Source: Lactovum miscens (GTDB lineage Bacteria > Bacillota > Bacilli > Lactobacillales > Streptococcaceae). Taken from it: a stretch of DNA of 64,000 nucleotides. How positions within the stretch are numbered: position 1 is the stretch's first letter; every line of letters starts with the position of its first letter. The stretch is taken from positions 26,000 through 89,999 of the forward strand of contig NZ_JACHHV010000005.1 of assembly GCF_014202895.1 (NCBI RefSeq). Reading direction: 5' to 3'. Below the pieces are notes generated by a model. The model did no database searches. It had not been told where the DNA came from and saw nothing but the letters and a program-made list of their open reading frames with translations. Positions 51,533 to 60,904 of this stretch are shown here, one piece after another. A program made the position numbers and the translations under genes.

Positions 51533-51742
51533 ATGACTAAGATCCCTGAAAGATTAAAAGAACTGAGACTAGACAAGGGTTTAAAACAAACTGAACTCGC
51601 TAATTTATTAGGCATCAAAGAAGTTTCTTATCAACGGTTTGAATATGGATCTAGTGGTATTAAGCTGGATAAACTGATTCAACTGGCGGATTTTTACAAT
51701 GTTTCGCTTGATTATCTTGTCGGCCGTACGGATAAAAAATAA
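51533..51742 (+). CDS. Cro/CI-type HTH regulator, plus strand
   Basis: The 69-residue XRE protein has the HTH TELANLLGIKEVSYQRFEYG and a short C-terminus (LADFYNVSLDYLVGRTDKK), the ending typical of small stand-alone Cro-like repressors. It runs opposite to the other HTH gene and its stop lies 1 base before the end of the convergent rep gene. The two regulators look like paralogues with the same SYQR contact residues. Confidence 0.8.
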   Translation: MTKIPERLKELRLDKGLKQTELANLLGIKEVSYQRFEYGSSGIKLDKLIQLADFYNVSLDYLVGRTDKK

Positions 51743-51743
51743 C

Positions 51744-52766
51744 TTACTTGCCGATTACTTCGAGTCGTCTTTTAAATACCTTCACCTCTTCATCCGTCAA
51801 TACATTTGTATTTTTTTCTTCAGTTCGTTTGGCTGCTGATTTTGTATCTGTTTTAGACCATGGACCCGTTACAGGAATTTGAGGTAAATTTTTCAAGTTG
51901 TCTTTCTCAATTTGATTTTTTTTGTTTTCCAAAAGATTTAGCTGATTTTTATTTTTCATATTTTCGACAAGATATTTTCCAAAATATTTTAAATCATGTA
52001 AATGATCTGTCGTATATTTAAAGGCCTCGTCAAAGAATATGTTAATAAGTAAAGGATCCTGACCCTCTTCAAATTCATTTAGGATTTCATTACAAATTAA
52101 TATTTTTGAATTATTGCCAGGCAAGTTCATTTTTTGAATTTTGGTAATTATAATTTTAATTTTTTGATCTTGAATTTTTTGGATTTTTTCTTGAAGCGCC
52201 TTATTATTTATTTCATCCTCATCCTCATGACTAGATTCAATATAACTTGGTTGACTTTTTTGCATCTCTTGAGGTGCAGCATTTGTACCCTCTGGAGGTG
52301 CAAATTTTGCACCTCCGCTCACATCCTTTATTTTAGGGGTTGTTGGGGTTTTCTTCTTTTCAATAATTGTCTTCTCCAACTGAGTACCATCAAGGTTTCC
52401 AACATAAATTCGATTGGGTTTGTTCAATCCTTGCTTTACTTCTTCAATCAACCCAAAATCTTTAAGCTCGTTTTTTAAGGTAATTACTGTTCTTTTTGAA
52501 CAGCTCAAAACATCACTTAATTCCTCAACCGTTGCAATAACATAAACAAATTCATTTTCATCAACAAAATTATTTATAATCGAAAGCTCGAAACGATTTT
52601 TTAAAAAGGTATACAAAATTTTAGCTTCATTTTTCATGCGTATATATTTTGATGCAATTCTTACTACTTCTCCCTCAGAATTTTTTTCACGATAGGGTGT
52701 AAATAATTTAGGATATTGATAAAAATTTTGGCTTGTAACAACCTGATTGAGAGTAATTTTTTCCAA
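51744..52766 (-). CDS. repA: RepA_N-type replication initiator
   Basis: The roughly 340-residue protein matches the RepA_N family of large low-GC plasmids: QNFYQYPKLFTPYREKNSEG, then AKILYTFLKNRFELSIINNF, LSDVLSCSKRTVITLKNELK (winged helix) and LNKPNRIYVGNLDG. The middle is polar and the C-terminal part is family-specific. I prefer TTG 52766 (LEKITLNQVV), with AGGAAGAGG in front; the open frame reaches 52850. The presence of a replication gene means that the element can replicate, or could once, as a plasmid. Confidence 0.85.
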   Translation of the reverse strand: MEKITLNQVVTSQNFYQYPKLFTPYREKNSEGEVVRIASKYIRMKNEAKILYTFLKNRFELSIINNFVDENEFVYVIATVEELSDVLSCSKRTVITLKNELKDFGLIEEVKQGLNKPNRIYVGNLDGTQLEKTIIEKKKTPTTPKIKDVSGGAKFAPPEGTNAAPQEMQKSQPSYIESSHEDEDEINNKALQEKIQKIQDQKIKIIITKIQKMNLPGNNSKILICNEILNEFEEGQDPLLINIFFDEAFKYTTDHLHDLKYFGKYLVENMKNKNQLNLLENKKNQIEKDNLKNLPQIPVTGPWSKTDTKSAAKRTEEKNTNVLTDEEVKVFKRRLEVIGK

Positions 52767-52844
52767 GATGTTCCTCTTCCTAATTTTTATAATTAATAAT
52801 TCTGTATATTTATGCATGATATTGTAAATTATGCATAAAACAAA

Positions 52845-52873
52845 AACCATAAAAGCTTCTACCTTTTATGGTT
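52845..52873. terminator. bidirectional hairpin upstream of rep
   Basis: Arms AACCATAAAAG (52845-52855) and CTTTTATGGTT (52863-52873) form a perfect stem followed by T-rich sequence on both strands. It lies in the leader of repA on the minus strand, so it could act as an attenuator controlling copy number, or protect rep from upstream transcription. Confidence 0.6.
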
Positions 52874-52990
52874 TTATAACTATTATTTAAGAAAAAAAAT
52901 TAGCTAGAGTCTTATATAGCAATGCTAATCAAGAATGAAACATATAATAATTTTAACTTCTCCTTCAAGTACTTACAGGATTAAATAAGC

Positions 52991-53055
52991 TTAGTTTTTC
53001 GGAAAGAGAGCTACAGTTTTTCGGAAAGAGAGTCTTAGTTTTTCGGAAAGATAGT
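52991..53055. repeat. three 22-bp iterons, candidate replication origin
   Basis: AGTTTTTCGGAAAGA occurs at 52993, 53015 and 53037, exactly 22 bases apart. They lie upstream of repA and fit iterons for initiator binding, although RepA_N plasmids usually carry origin repeats inside the rep gene. The third copy with its left neighbours is almost the same as the right arm of the dif_SL site at 2164-2183. Confidence 0.75.
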
Positions 53056-53184
53056 ACTAATTACTTTACTATTTTACAAATTAAATAGATTTTAAACTAG
53101 GTCCTAATGCGGTTTTGTAGCGATTACTTATTTGAAAAGATTTTCCACAAATGGTAAATAAAAAGTTTCTTTAAAATTGGTAAA

Positions 53185-53496
53185 CTACGATGGTTTTTGC
53201 AATTTTTTAATCATCAAATTTAGCTGATTCCTCTTGTGATTATTATTCAACCTATCTAACTCTAATCCCAAAGTTTTTTCAAGAAATTCAACTATGTTAC
53301 TTGATGAAGTAAGAAAGCCCGAATCCATAAACTTTTCTCTTTCTTTGAGCCTAATAAAATTCTGATATGATATAACTTTATTGGCCTCAGTAAAGTTTAG
53401 CACCTTACAAAATGTTTTTGATAGTTCTTCTAAGCTAAATGTCAATTTGTCGTATGTCAAAATTTTGTCATTTTCAAAAAAGTTAGTTTTATTCAT
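53185..53496 (-). CDS. hypothetical protein, 103 residues
   Basis: The protein begins MNKTNFFENDKILTYDKLTF and contains LEELSKTFCKVLNFTEANKV and a basic C-terminus (NNNHKRNQLNLMIKKLQKPS). No known family is recognised. A strong ribosome site (AGGGGG) precedes the ATG at 53496. It lies between the iterons and the broken gene on the opposite strand and may be a plasmid accessory gene. Confidence 0.5.
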   Translation of the reverse strand: MNKTNFFENDKILTYDKLTFSLEELSKTFCKVLNFTEANKVISYQNFIRLKEREKFMDSGFLTSSSNIVEFLEKTLGLELDRLNNNHKRNQLNLMIKKLQKPS

Positions 53497-53778
53497 GTTC
53501 ACCCCCTAAACCTCATTAAACTAAGGTTTCACATTACAAGCAACGCCTCACTCAAGGAAGTTAGTTTTTCGCCTCTAAAATTGAGATAATTATATTATGC
53601 AAGATAACTTGCAAATACAATTTGTCCTGATGGCGCCATCAAAACGGACGGACTGAAGTACAGTGGAAGAATTGACTTAGGTCACTTCTCAGCTCTGTGA
53701 TTCACCGTTGTTTTGATATGCTTTTTATCAAACTTACGAGATCAACTTCTTTCCGTTCATTGGGCGGAAGGAAAGTAA

Positions 53779-54356
53779 ATGTCGAAAATTGAAAACGCCA
53801 TGATGACGAATGACGAACTTAGAGCTATAGCTGGAAGCTAGCTCTTTGCAAAAGTTAGAAGAAACTTATTCAAATTTGCCAAAAGAAACCCCGTCTGAGA
53901 ATCCAGAAAAATTAGACGAACTCGACCTAAAAATCGAAGAGGCAGCAAAACTCACTCTCAATGCCTTGGAAACTTTTGAGCTGAAAATTGATAAAAACTA
54001 CGATCGTAAATTACGTTACCATCACGGTGGCAGTATCAACTATAAAGTTGGGAAAACAAAGTCTCAGGAATTTAGCGACTTTATCCCTAACTTGTGTAGT
54101 CCCCCTGAAGAAACTTTGTTGAAGTATGAAGTGCGGGAAGAAATTGATAAAGCGCTAAACTCGCTAAAATATGAAATTCGCGAAGCATCCACTGTATATC
54201 AGGAGCTCGGCTACTATCCTTGAGCACGAAAATTTTACAAACCTAGTAAAGGTCTTAAAAGAGCGAGGAATTAAAGTATCTGACAAGACCGCGAAAAAAT
54301 ACGTCAATTCTGCTCGAGAATACCTCAAGAATCTATACCAACACTCAGACTTCTAG
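53779..54356 (+). pseudogene. frameshifted hypothetical gene
   Basis: Three overlapping frames look like one broken gene of about 190 codons. It starts MSKIENAMMTNDELRAIAGS behind GGAAGG, shifts frame to SSLQKLEETYSNLPKE and through YHHGGSINYKVGKTKSQEF, then shifts again to ATILEHENFTNLVKVLKERG and ends KNLYQHSDF. The protein would be helical; I do not recognise it. The two shifts make it a pseudogene unless the sequence is wrong. Confidence 0.6.
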
Positions 54357-54373
54357 TATATTCTACGACACAG

Positions 54374-55375
54374 TCAAAATGTTTGTGGCTTTTCTTTTCC
54401 CATATTTTTCCGATATTTCTTAACTCGACTTATTCCAATCGGTACTTTATCTCTTCCTTTTTGACTCTCAATAGATAGCTTCTCAAAAAATGCCCATGCT
54501 AAAATAGCTTTAATAACTAAACATTCATCGACTTTTTCTTCTTCTATCCAGCCATGGAAGAATAGATTTCGATTCAATGGCAGAACTTCAGAATCTTCCT
54601 CAAGAAATTTGAAAAATGGCTTAAACATTCTTATTGAGTCTTCATCAACCTCTAGCATTTTAAAAACTTCCGAGATATAACCTTTATCAGCAGATTTTTC
54701 TTTAACAATTCTCTTGAATTCCAAAAGTCCCTTGCTATTGATTTTTATATTTTTGTACTCATTAACACTTTGGGCAGTAGTAATCACGCGCTCAATTCGC
54801 TCCATACAGAAAATAACCGCTTGTTTATACAGATTCTCATGGAGCAAAATTTCCAGTGTATTCTTATCCTTATAAGTTCTCAGGCTTTTGGGAACAAAAT
54901 CTAAAACATCCACATCGTGTTCTTGCTTCAATTCGCTAAAGACTGACAAAACAAACTCATCTATTTCTGATTGAGCTCCAGAAGGAAGCAGAATCGGAAA
55001 ATCTTGCAAAATATCTAAAGGAATATACCAATCATTAGCCAGATAGTCAACAAATTTGGATTTTTGTTTTTTGCTCAGACTTTCAGCAAATCTTTTGAAT
55101 TCTTCGGCTTCAAAAAATCTATTGATTTTAGGAATACTTGCCACAATCCCCTGTATCGCCTTGTTTACCTGACTCGCTATCTCTAGCTGCATGTTATTGA
55201 CTGCTCTCGCAGTATTTCTCGTCAGTTCTGCGATTTTCGGAAGATAGTTTTTTGCAAGAATAGACGACATATCTAGCACATTGATAGCAACCGCCTTTTT
55301 GTATCCCTCAGCAAACTCTCGAACTCCTTGAATTTCATTTACAATTTTTTTAATACCGTCAAATTCATTTTTCAT
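54374..55375 (-). CDS. putative HEPN-type abortive infection protein
   Basis: The 333-residue soluble protein is helical. Near its end it has PLNRNLFFHGW, the RNxxxH form with the HG ending seen in HEPN RNase domains of abortive infection proteins, followed by LVIKAILAWAFFEKL. The N-terminal part (FAEGYKKAVAINVLDM) and a central DWYIPLDILQDFPILL have no recognised domain. The neighbours are restriction-enzyme remnants, which supports a defence role. The call rests on one motif and the context. Confidence 0.6.
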   Translation of the reverse strand: MKNEFDGIKKIVNEIQGVREFAEGYKKAVAINVLDMSSILAKNYLPKIAELTRNTARAVNNMQLEIASQVNKAIQGIVASIPKINRFFEAEEFKRFAESLSKKQKSKFVDYLANDWYIPLDILQDFPILLPSGAQSEIDEFVLSVFSELKQEHDVDVLDFVPKSLRTYKDKNTLEILLHENLYKQAVIFCMERIERVITTAQSVNEYKNIKINSKGLLEFKRIVKEKSADKGYISEVFKMLEVDEDSIRMFKPFFKFLEEDSEVLPLNRNLFFHGWIEEEKVDECLVIKAILAWAFFEKLSIESQKGRDKVPIGISRVKKYRKNMGKEKPQTF

Positions 55376-55462
55376 ATAGTATCTCTCAACAACTAATTTA
55401 TGGCTCAGTTTTTAAAATGTTTATTTTTCTTTTCCACCCTTCTCAAGGCACCGATAATATAA

Positions 55463-56035
55463 TCAGGAGCTTTTACCCAGCGATTTTATTAGTTCCTTTT
55501 GTTGGTCAACCATTTTTTCCAAAATCTTATTTTGCTGTTCCAATCGAAGCTCAACTTGGAAATTACCGTCCTCTAAAATTGTGGGAAGTCCTTTTTCATT
55601 GACGGTATATTCAGTAACATAAGACTTTCTTTTTCGAAAATCTGGGGAATAAACAATCTTAAATTTTCGGTTATCAACAGCTATCAGCTTTGAATTTATT
55701 CCACCAGAAATAAGAGTTGTGAATTCTTGATTAGGCGCTAACGGAAATTTTTTGAAATCGCTGAATGTATTTGGCATTAAGTCATCCCCATCATTTTCGA
55801 TAAGAGGTTCAATCTCAACTTTCTTTATCCAACCTGTTGTCTGTCCATAATTTTTTATGGTAAGATACTGGGAAAATAGGCCATTTTTATGCCCCTTACT
55901 ATATGAAATAAAAATAATCGGGCGGCTCCTTGCTTGTTCTAAGTAGGAATCCCAAACCATCTTGATAAGCGCTCCAATCGCTGTTGCAATAATCGGAACA
56001 CTAATCGTCCAAAACTCAACTGAAAGTTTACTCAT
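55463..56035 (-). CDS. membrane-anchored hypothetical protein, 190 residues
   Basis: An N-terminal hydrophobic helix (FWTISVPIIATAIGALIKMV) is followed by a beta-rich cytoplasmic or surface domain (RPIIFISYSKGHKNGLFSQY, FKIVYSPDFRKRKSYVTEYT) and a C-terminal coiled coil (QQNKILEKMVDQQKELIKSL). I recognise no family. Its ATG overlaps the end of the type ISP restriction enzyme remnant (ATGGATGA), so it probably was a passenger or partner gene of that restriction system. Confidence 0.55.
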   Translation of the reverse strand: MSKLSVEFWTISVPIIATAIGALIKMVWDSYLEQARSRPIIFISYSKGHKNGLFSQYLTIKNYGQTTGWIKKVEIEPLIENDGDDLMPNTFSDFKKFPLAPNQEFTTLISGGINSKLIAVDNRKFKIVYSPDFRKRKSYVTEYTVNEKGLPTILEDGNFQVELRLEQQNKILEKMVDQQKELIKSLGKSS

Positions 56036-57002
56036 CCATTACCTCCATCTTCGGCAATTGCGCCACAAGTTCCACAGTCTTCATTGAAACAGTAATCACA
56101 TAAAGCAGCAAATCCAAGATACAGCGTGGATTTTCAGATGCAAAATCATTCGGGTCATCGGTAATGCTTGATTTTTATCTGTCTTAACCTGATACTGGTC
56201 AATAATCCACTCAATCGCAGGGCGGCCGTTGACGACGTACTCATAAGCTTGTTCGGGAATATTAGAAATCGTAATACTTTCATTAAATATAAGCCTCATC
56301 AAGTCGTTGACCGATTTTCTTTCACTATTTCTAACTTTTGGATGCTTCATCTTTTTCACTCGGAGATTTCCTGATTCTTCGCCAGTAACTGTCTCCCCTT
56401 CCCAACTCGGTTGGTGTTCATAATTCAAATGTAAATCATCCAAGTTTTGACTTATCTCAGCATACTTTTCTTTGTCTTTGAGCAAAGATATTCGAGGTAA
56501 GAGAATGAAGTAAAGCCATACACATAATAAAATGTGTTCTCCTCAACTAGGCCAAAATCTAGAGCTGAAAACTATCTTTTAACTCCTGGACCACTCACAT
56601 ATATAACTTTATTTTCATTTCTAAAGAAGTCTTTAAAACGTCCTGGCATTTCTACAATTTCCGTATCATAATAAAGATACTTGTATATAAACGGTCTATA
56701 TGAGCTTTTAGTTCTATACTTCTTTTCAAAACGGATTTTTTTATTAGCGAGAATCTTGTTTTTGGTTTTCCTACTCCAACTCATGAAAGTGGCATCTGGA
56801 TTTAGGCTATTCAACTTCTCTTTATTGCCAACTACCTTGGATAATCTCTCTAATTCATAGTTATAGTTTCTAACTAGTCCGCCAGCATTGTCTTCAACTT
56901 TATCCTTCCCGAATCCGTAAATAAAGTATTCCTTTCATTTGTGCTTCATGACCTGCATTGCCCGATTTTCTACTTCATTCGTTTCTGTCAAAATTTTCAT
57001 AA
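56032..57002 (-). pseudogene. C-terminal remnant of a type ISP (LlaGI-like) restriction enzyme
   Basis: Several frames joined give EYFIYGFGKDKVEDNAGGLV, KTKNKILANKKIRFEKKYRT, SYRPFIYKYLYYD (the target-recognition region of type ISP enzymes), EYVVNGRPAIEWIIDQYQVK and DDPNDFASENPRCILDLLL, ending QLPKMEVMDE. Stops and frameshifts separate them, and the nuclease, helicase and methylase parts are gone. Full enzymes exceed 1500 residues. The remnant shows that a phage-defence system once stood here. Confidence 0.75.
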
Positions 57003-57214
57003 TTGCCTCGTTTCTATTAGAATTATAATAACATTTTAAAATAAAAAAATCTACTGTATTTAGTAGATTTTTGTTTTATTTACATAATTAATAACTATAT
57101 GTAGTGCTATAAATGATTAAGAACAGTTTCATATCAGACTGTCTCAATTCTTATTCTTCAGATGCAGAGAGGCCCAATTATTGAAACGGAAGCCTTAGAT
57201 GATGCGCGGTTCTG

Positions 57215-57564
57215 ATTAACATTTTGAACGATATAAAGATTCCCAAACTCATTCTCAGCCTCAAGTGATAAGTAATTATAAAGTGTTTTTAAAGAAGCTA
57301 AAAGTCGATGTAATGCCTTTAAATGGTTTCCTTCTCGGACTGCTTCTAATCTCAGCTGTGTAAAAGTAATCTCTCTTGTGGATAAAACCTCTACAATTTT
57401 TTCCTTAATCAGCCAATTAAAATTTTTTTATATTCAAGCATATAATCGTACAGGTTGCATAAGTATAGTTGTTTGAGATTTTTGAAATATAAAAATCTTT
57501 TACAAATTCAGGGTAGGATTCTAACATTTTTTGAATTCCAGCCACATAGCCGTCTTTATTCATA
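57215..57564 (-). pseudogene. truncated third copy of the XerS-like recombinase gene
   Basis: The sequence matches roughly the first 135 codons of the recombinase gene at 2940-3998 (same start, FVKDFYFKNLK-like and ENEFGNLYI segments) with frameshifts and a deletion of about 50 bases. The catalytic domain is missing. Similarity to the region upstream of the intact gene continues beyond the start codon. It lies in the same orientation as the intact copy 53 kb to the left, giving flanking direct repeats. Confidence 0.8.
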
Positions 57565-57743
57565 AAATTCATTGTAGCCCTATATTTGTTAAAATACTAG
57601 CGAGGATATTAGAGTATATTTGCTTTTATTAATATTAATATTAGATAGAAGAAACATTATTTATATTCATAACAAAGGCCCTATTTAAAGGGCTTTGTGA
57701 CAGTATTTTAAGGCATTATTTATTTGAATTTAATATTAACCTT

Positions 57744-58720
57744 TTAATGAATTTGTTTGATTATTATTTTTTGAGTAAATTCTCTATTCTTTGAAAGTCT
57801 CTGCACTGTTGGTAAAATAATACCCTTTATTCTTATTTCAATAAGTTTAAGATAAAAGTCTTTTTGTTTTTGTGGAAAAATTAATATTTCATTTTCAGCA
57901 ATAGGAATTTCATCAAATATTTTCTTAACTTTTGCCATTCGAAAATTTGAAACAAATCGCTTGACAGCTTCATTACAACCCTTATAAGCCATTGAAGGAA
58001 TGATTTCAGAAGGATTATATGATTACCAGAATCATCAACATAAGCACTCACAAGAGTCTCATATGCATCTTCTTTTAAAAGTAACTCATCAGGAAGACGT
58101 GTTTCAAATTGGTCAATGTTTCGCTTGTCAAAAAATGAATTTCCATTGTCATAAACGGGTGAAAGACCAAGAATTTGCTTATCTGTGGCTATAATTCCCC
58201 AGTTTGTATTGTTTCGGTCATTGTTCCCAAGAACGTAATCTACCACAAACATATCCCAAAAACGTGTTCTGACATCTTCCCTAAAACCAATAAAATCCAA
58301 TGAACGTTCAATTGTTTCAAGAACTTCATCAAGTCTTGTTCCTGCGCCTGATGTTCCTGCATTTCCCCCTTCGAAGAACTGGGCATTTTTAGTATTCTTA
58401 AATTCAATAAGCCGTTGTTCTGAATCAAGAAAATCTTTACAGGCTACAACGAGTTTATTTCTAGTTCCTGGTCCAGGCTTTCTGAAACCTAGTTTAACTT
58501 CATGAACGGGAATCCCGAAACTTTCGTAGATTTTAGACCCAAGATATTCACTTAAAGGACTTGTTGCATAAGAAGCTTTTGGGTTGTTTAAGTCTTGAGT
58601 ACTTTTTGGAAATTTTAAGATCCAATTTTCATCATTGAAATTTACGCCATATTTATTTCCGCCATTACCACTGTAACGCCTCGTATTAATTGTTGCTGAA
58701 TTAAAATCTATGAGTGACAT
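57744..58720 (-). pseudogene. HipA/CtkA-like serine kinase, frameshifted
   Basis: From ATG 58720 (AAAGGAG upstream) the frame encodes a HipA-like kinase: GGNKYGVNFNDENWILKFPK (P-loop and lysine), YVLGNNDRNNTNWGI (catalytic loop), and LSPVYDNGNSF (metal-binding DxG). At about 58022-58010 a one-base shift breaks the frame; the other frame continues SMAYKGCNEAVKRFVSNF to 57744. The kinase core is before the shift, so a truncated active product cannot be excluded. A HipB-like partner is not visible. Confidence 0.7.
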
Positions 58721-59084
58721 TTGAACTCCTTTGATCTTTTGTATTCTAACTATATTTATTATATATTTAAGCGTTGTACTTCTCGGCACCTAAACAAATT
58801 ACATTTTTATATGTTAGACACCCTAATCCGAATACTTCTTTTTGTCAATAATTTTTGTTTTTCATCATTTAGTGTAAATTGAGTCTTACCACATTGTAAT
58901 ATCTTTCTTATCATATTTATTTTTTAAACTACAGTTTATTCAAATAATTATTGACAACTCCCTTGTAATTCCGAAACTAATATTAATTATTAAGGATGAT
59001 TAAGACTTTTACAATTTTTTATTATTCTGTTTTAAACAACTTTGGTATCTACTTTAACTATGTTACACTCAAATTAATCTTATA
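58721..59084. other. intergenic gap, no gene seen
   Basis: About 360 AT-rich bases upstream of the kinase gene hold no frame or RNA structure that I can support. Confidence 0.4.
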
Positions 59085-59460
59085 TACCTGGAGTTTGGAA
59101 AAAACAAAGTAGAAAAGGATTCAGATGCAAGATTATTCTAACATAAAAGGTAATCATTTATAACACGGATTAAACGAGGTCAAACTGAACATTGGCACGA
59201 TAGGGGGGCCTGAAGTGGTAATCAGATTGCACGCTTTTTAGACAAGCCACCACAAACAATTTATCATGAACTTAAGCGGAGATAGGTTCAACTGAAGACC
59301 AAAACAATATATTATTCAGAGGTGACTCAAACTTCCAATGACACGTTGAAGGCCCAGTGGATGTCCTCAAAATCTACTATTCTCACTGCAAAAGGGTGAA
59401 GACTACGCTCAACAAATTTGAGCTTTTAACCGATAGATAATAAGGCTTGACCTTGTTAAC
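59085..59460 (+). mobile_element. degenerate 5' half of an IS30-family element
   Basis: The sequence GTTTGGAAAAAACAAAGTAG is shared with the other IS30 left ends of the window. Downstream, broken frames give ITRIKRGQTEHWHDRG, NQIARFLDKPPQTIYHELKR, the HTH of an IS30 transposase. Many stops are present and the 3' half is missing. It is an old fragment. Confidence 0.7.
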
Positions 59461-59670
59461 CCCTTGCCAACTAATTATAAACTTGCTTGTTTATGTATAT
59501 GTAATAGCCAACAACCTTTAGATAAGCTAGGTAAAGCTTTTAGGAGTTTAATATAAGATTCTTAAAAAATTGCCAATTTTACTATTAGGTAATTTAATAA
59601 TTTATTCTGTCAAAATAACAGACCTTGTTCCTTATAGTAAAGTATTTAATTATATTTAGGTTTAATTTAC

Positions 59671-59767
59671 TTGACATTTATGATTTCTTATGATATTTTT
59701 GGTGCTATAGGAACGTACAGGCAGGACAAGCCTAGATTGTCCCATTAGAGGAGGCGCTCCTTTTTTA
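59671..59767 (+). ncRNA. candidate small RNA with two hairpins
   Basis: TTGACA (59671-59676), a 17-base spacer and TATTTT form a promoter. The short transcript would contain the stem GGACAA/TTGTCC around GCCTAGA and end in AGGAG-GCG-CTCCT followed by six T. There is no reading frame. It stands alone in a 1.3-kb stretch without intact genes, so it may be an orphan regulatory RNA. Confidence 0.5.
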
Positions 59768-59966
59768 TTGCCAAAATGGTAAATTGTAAAAATAAGAATT
59801 TATTTGAATTACTTGAATAAGAAATTTATTGGGTCATGTTTTAAATCCTTTTGTGCTACTCCAAGATATGATGGTCACATAGATTCACTATTACAACACG
59901 AAGCGAGTAAAAAAAACAATTGCATAAGTCTAATTTAATATTTTCTTTCATTTTCAAAATAATAAA

Positions 59967-59994
59967 AATCGAAGCGCATAACACTTCGATTTTT
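59967..59994. terminator. bidirectional terminator
   Basis: AATCGAAG and CTTCGATT pair across nine bases with T runs on both sides. It lies about 120 bases after the end of the SDR gene and probably ends the murB-SDR transcript. It is also oriented to stop transcripts from the left. Confidence 0.7.
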
Positions 59995-60111
59995 ATTTAT
60001 ATTTTAAATTTCACATCAAAATACTTGAATTCAAAAGCTTAACTCTTGGGGTAAACCAGAATTTTTTGTAAAAATTGAGATATATTCGTTTATTAATATT
60101 AATAAATTTAA

Positions 60112-60903
60112 TTAGAAAATTGTAGGTACTAAACCGCCATCCATACGTAGAGCTTCCCCTTGAAAAGCACCTGCTAAAGGGCTGGCAACAAAGCAGACAA
60201 AATTTCCAATTTCCTCAGGCCGGATTAACCTTTGAATGATCGAGCCAGAACGATTTTTAGCCATAAATTCCTTTTCCGCACGTTCTTGTGAATATTCAGG
60301 ATATAATCTCTTAAGCATCCCCACCACACCTTCAGTTAACGTTGAACCAGGCATCACTGTATTCACTGTCACAGAAGTTGCTCTTGCTTCCCAGCTTAAA
60401 GTTTTTGACAAACTAAGATTCATCGTCTTAGTCATCGAATAATGTGGCATTTCTGGACTTGGCATTATTGCCGCTTCACTTGCTATAAAGATAATCCTAC
60501 CATTTTGATCTTTTTTTAACATTTTTGGGAGGTAATGATTTGATAGAGCAAGACCAGAAAGGCTATTAACTTCAAAATAATAACGCCAATCATCAAGTTC
60601 TAATTCAGAAAAGGTAGCTGGTTCAAAAATTCCCATATTGTTCACAAGAATGTCAATTTCAGGAAAAGCTTCAAAAAGTTGTTGACGTTGTTTCTCAACA
60701 GAAAGATCATAAGGAGCAAGCCCAACTTTTACTGTTGGAAACTTATCTCTGATTTCGGTAACAACTTGTTCAACAGCTTCCAAAGTACGTCCGTTAATAA
60801 TAATATTCACACCTTCGGCCGCCAAAGACTCTGCAATCGCTCGTCCAATTCCTTTGGTAGAACCTGTAACGAGAGCTGTTTTGTTAAAAAGTTTTAAATC
60901 CAT
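60112..60903 (-). CDS. short-chain dehydrogenase/reductase
   Basis: The 263-residue protein is a classical SDR. It has the cofactor motif TGSTKGIGRAIAE (residues 13-25), NNMGIF, the catalytic serine region IFIASEAA and the YSMTK active site. The substrate cannot be told. I take ATG 60903, which overlaps the end of murB, rather than the frame start at 60951 inside murB. The overlap makes the two genes one operon. Confidence 0.88.
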   Translation of the reverse strand: MDLKLFNKTALVTGSTKGIGRAIAESLAAEGVNIIINGRTLEAVEQVVTEIRDKFPTVKVGLAPYDLSVEKQRQQLFEAFPEIDILVNNMGIFEPATFSELELDDWRYYFEVNSLSGLALSNHYLPKMLKKDQNGRIIFIASEAAIMPSPEMPHYSMTKTMNLSLSKTLSWEARATSVTVNTVMPGSTLTEGVVGMLKRLYPEYSQERAEKEFMAKNRSGSIIQRLIRPEEIGNFVCFVASPLAGAFQGEALRMDGGLVPTIF

Positions 60904-60904
60904 G

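Noticed and set aside
57655..57700. Hairpin AAAGGCCCT/AAGGGCTTT as a terminator of the HipA-like gene
   Set aside because: One base is unpaired and no T run follows on either strand.
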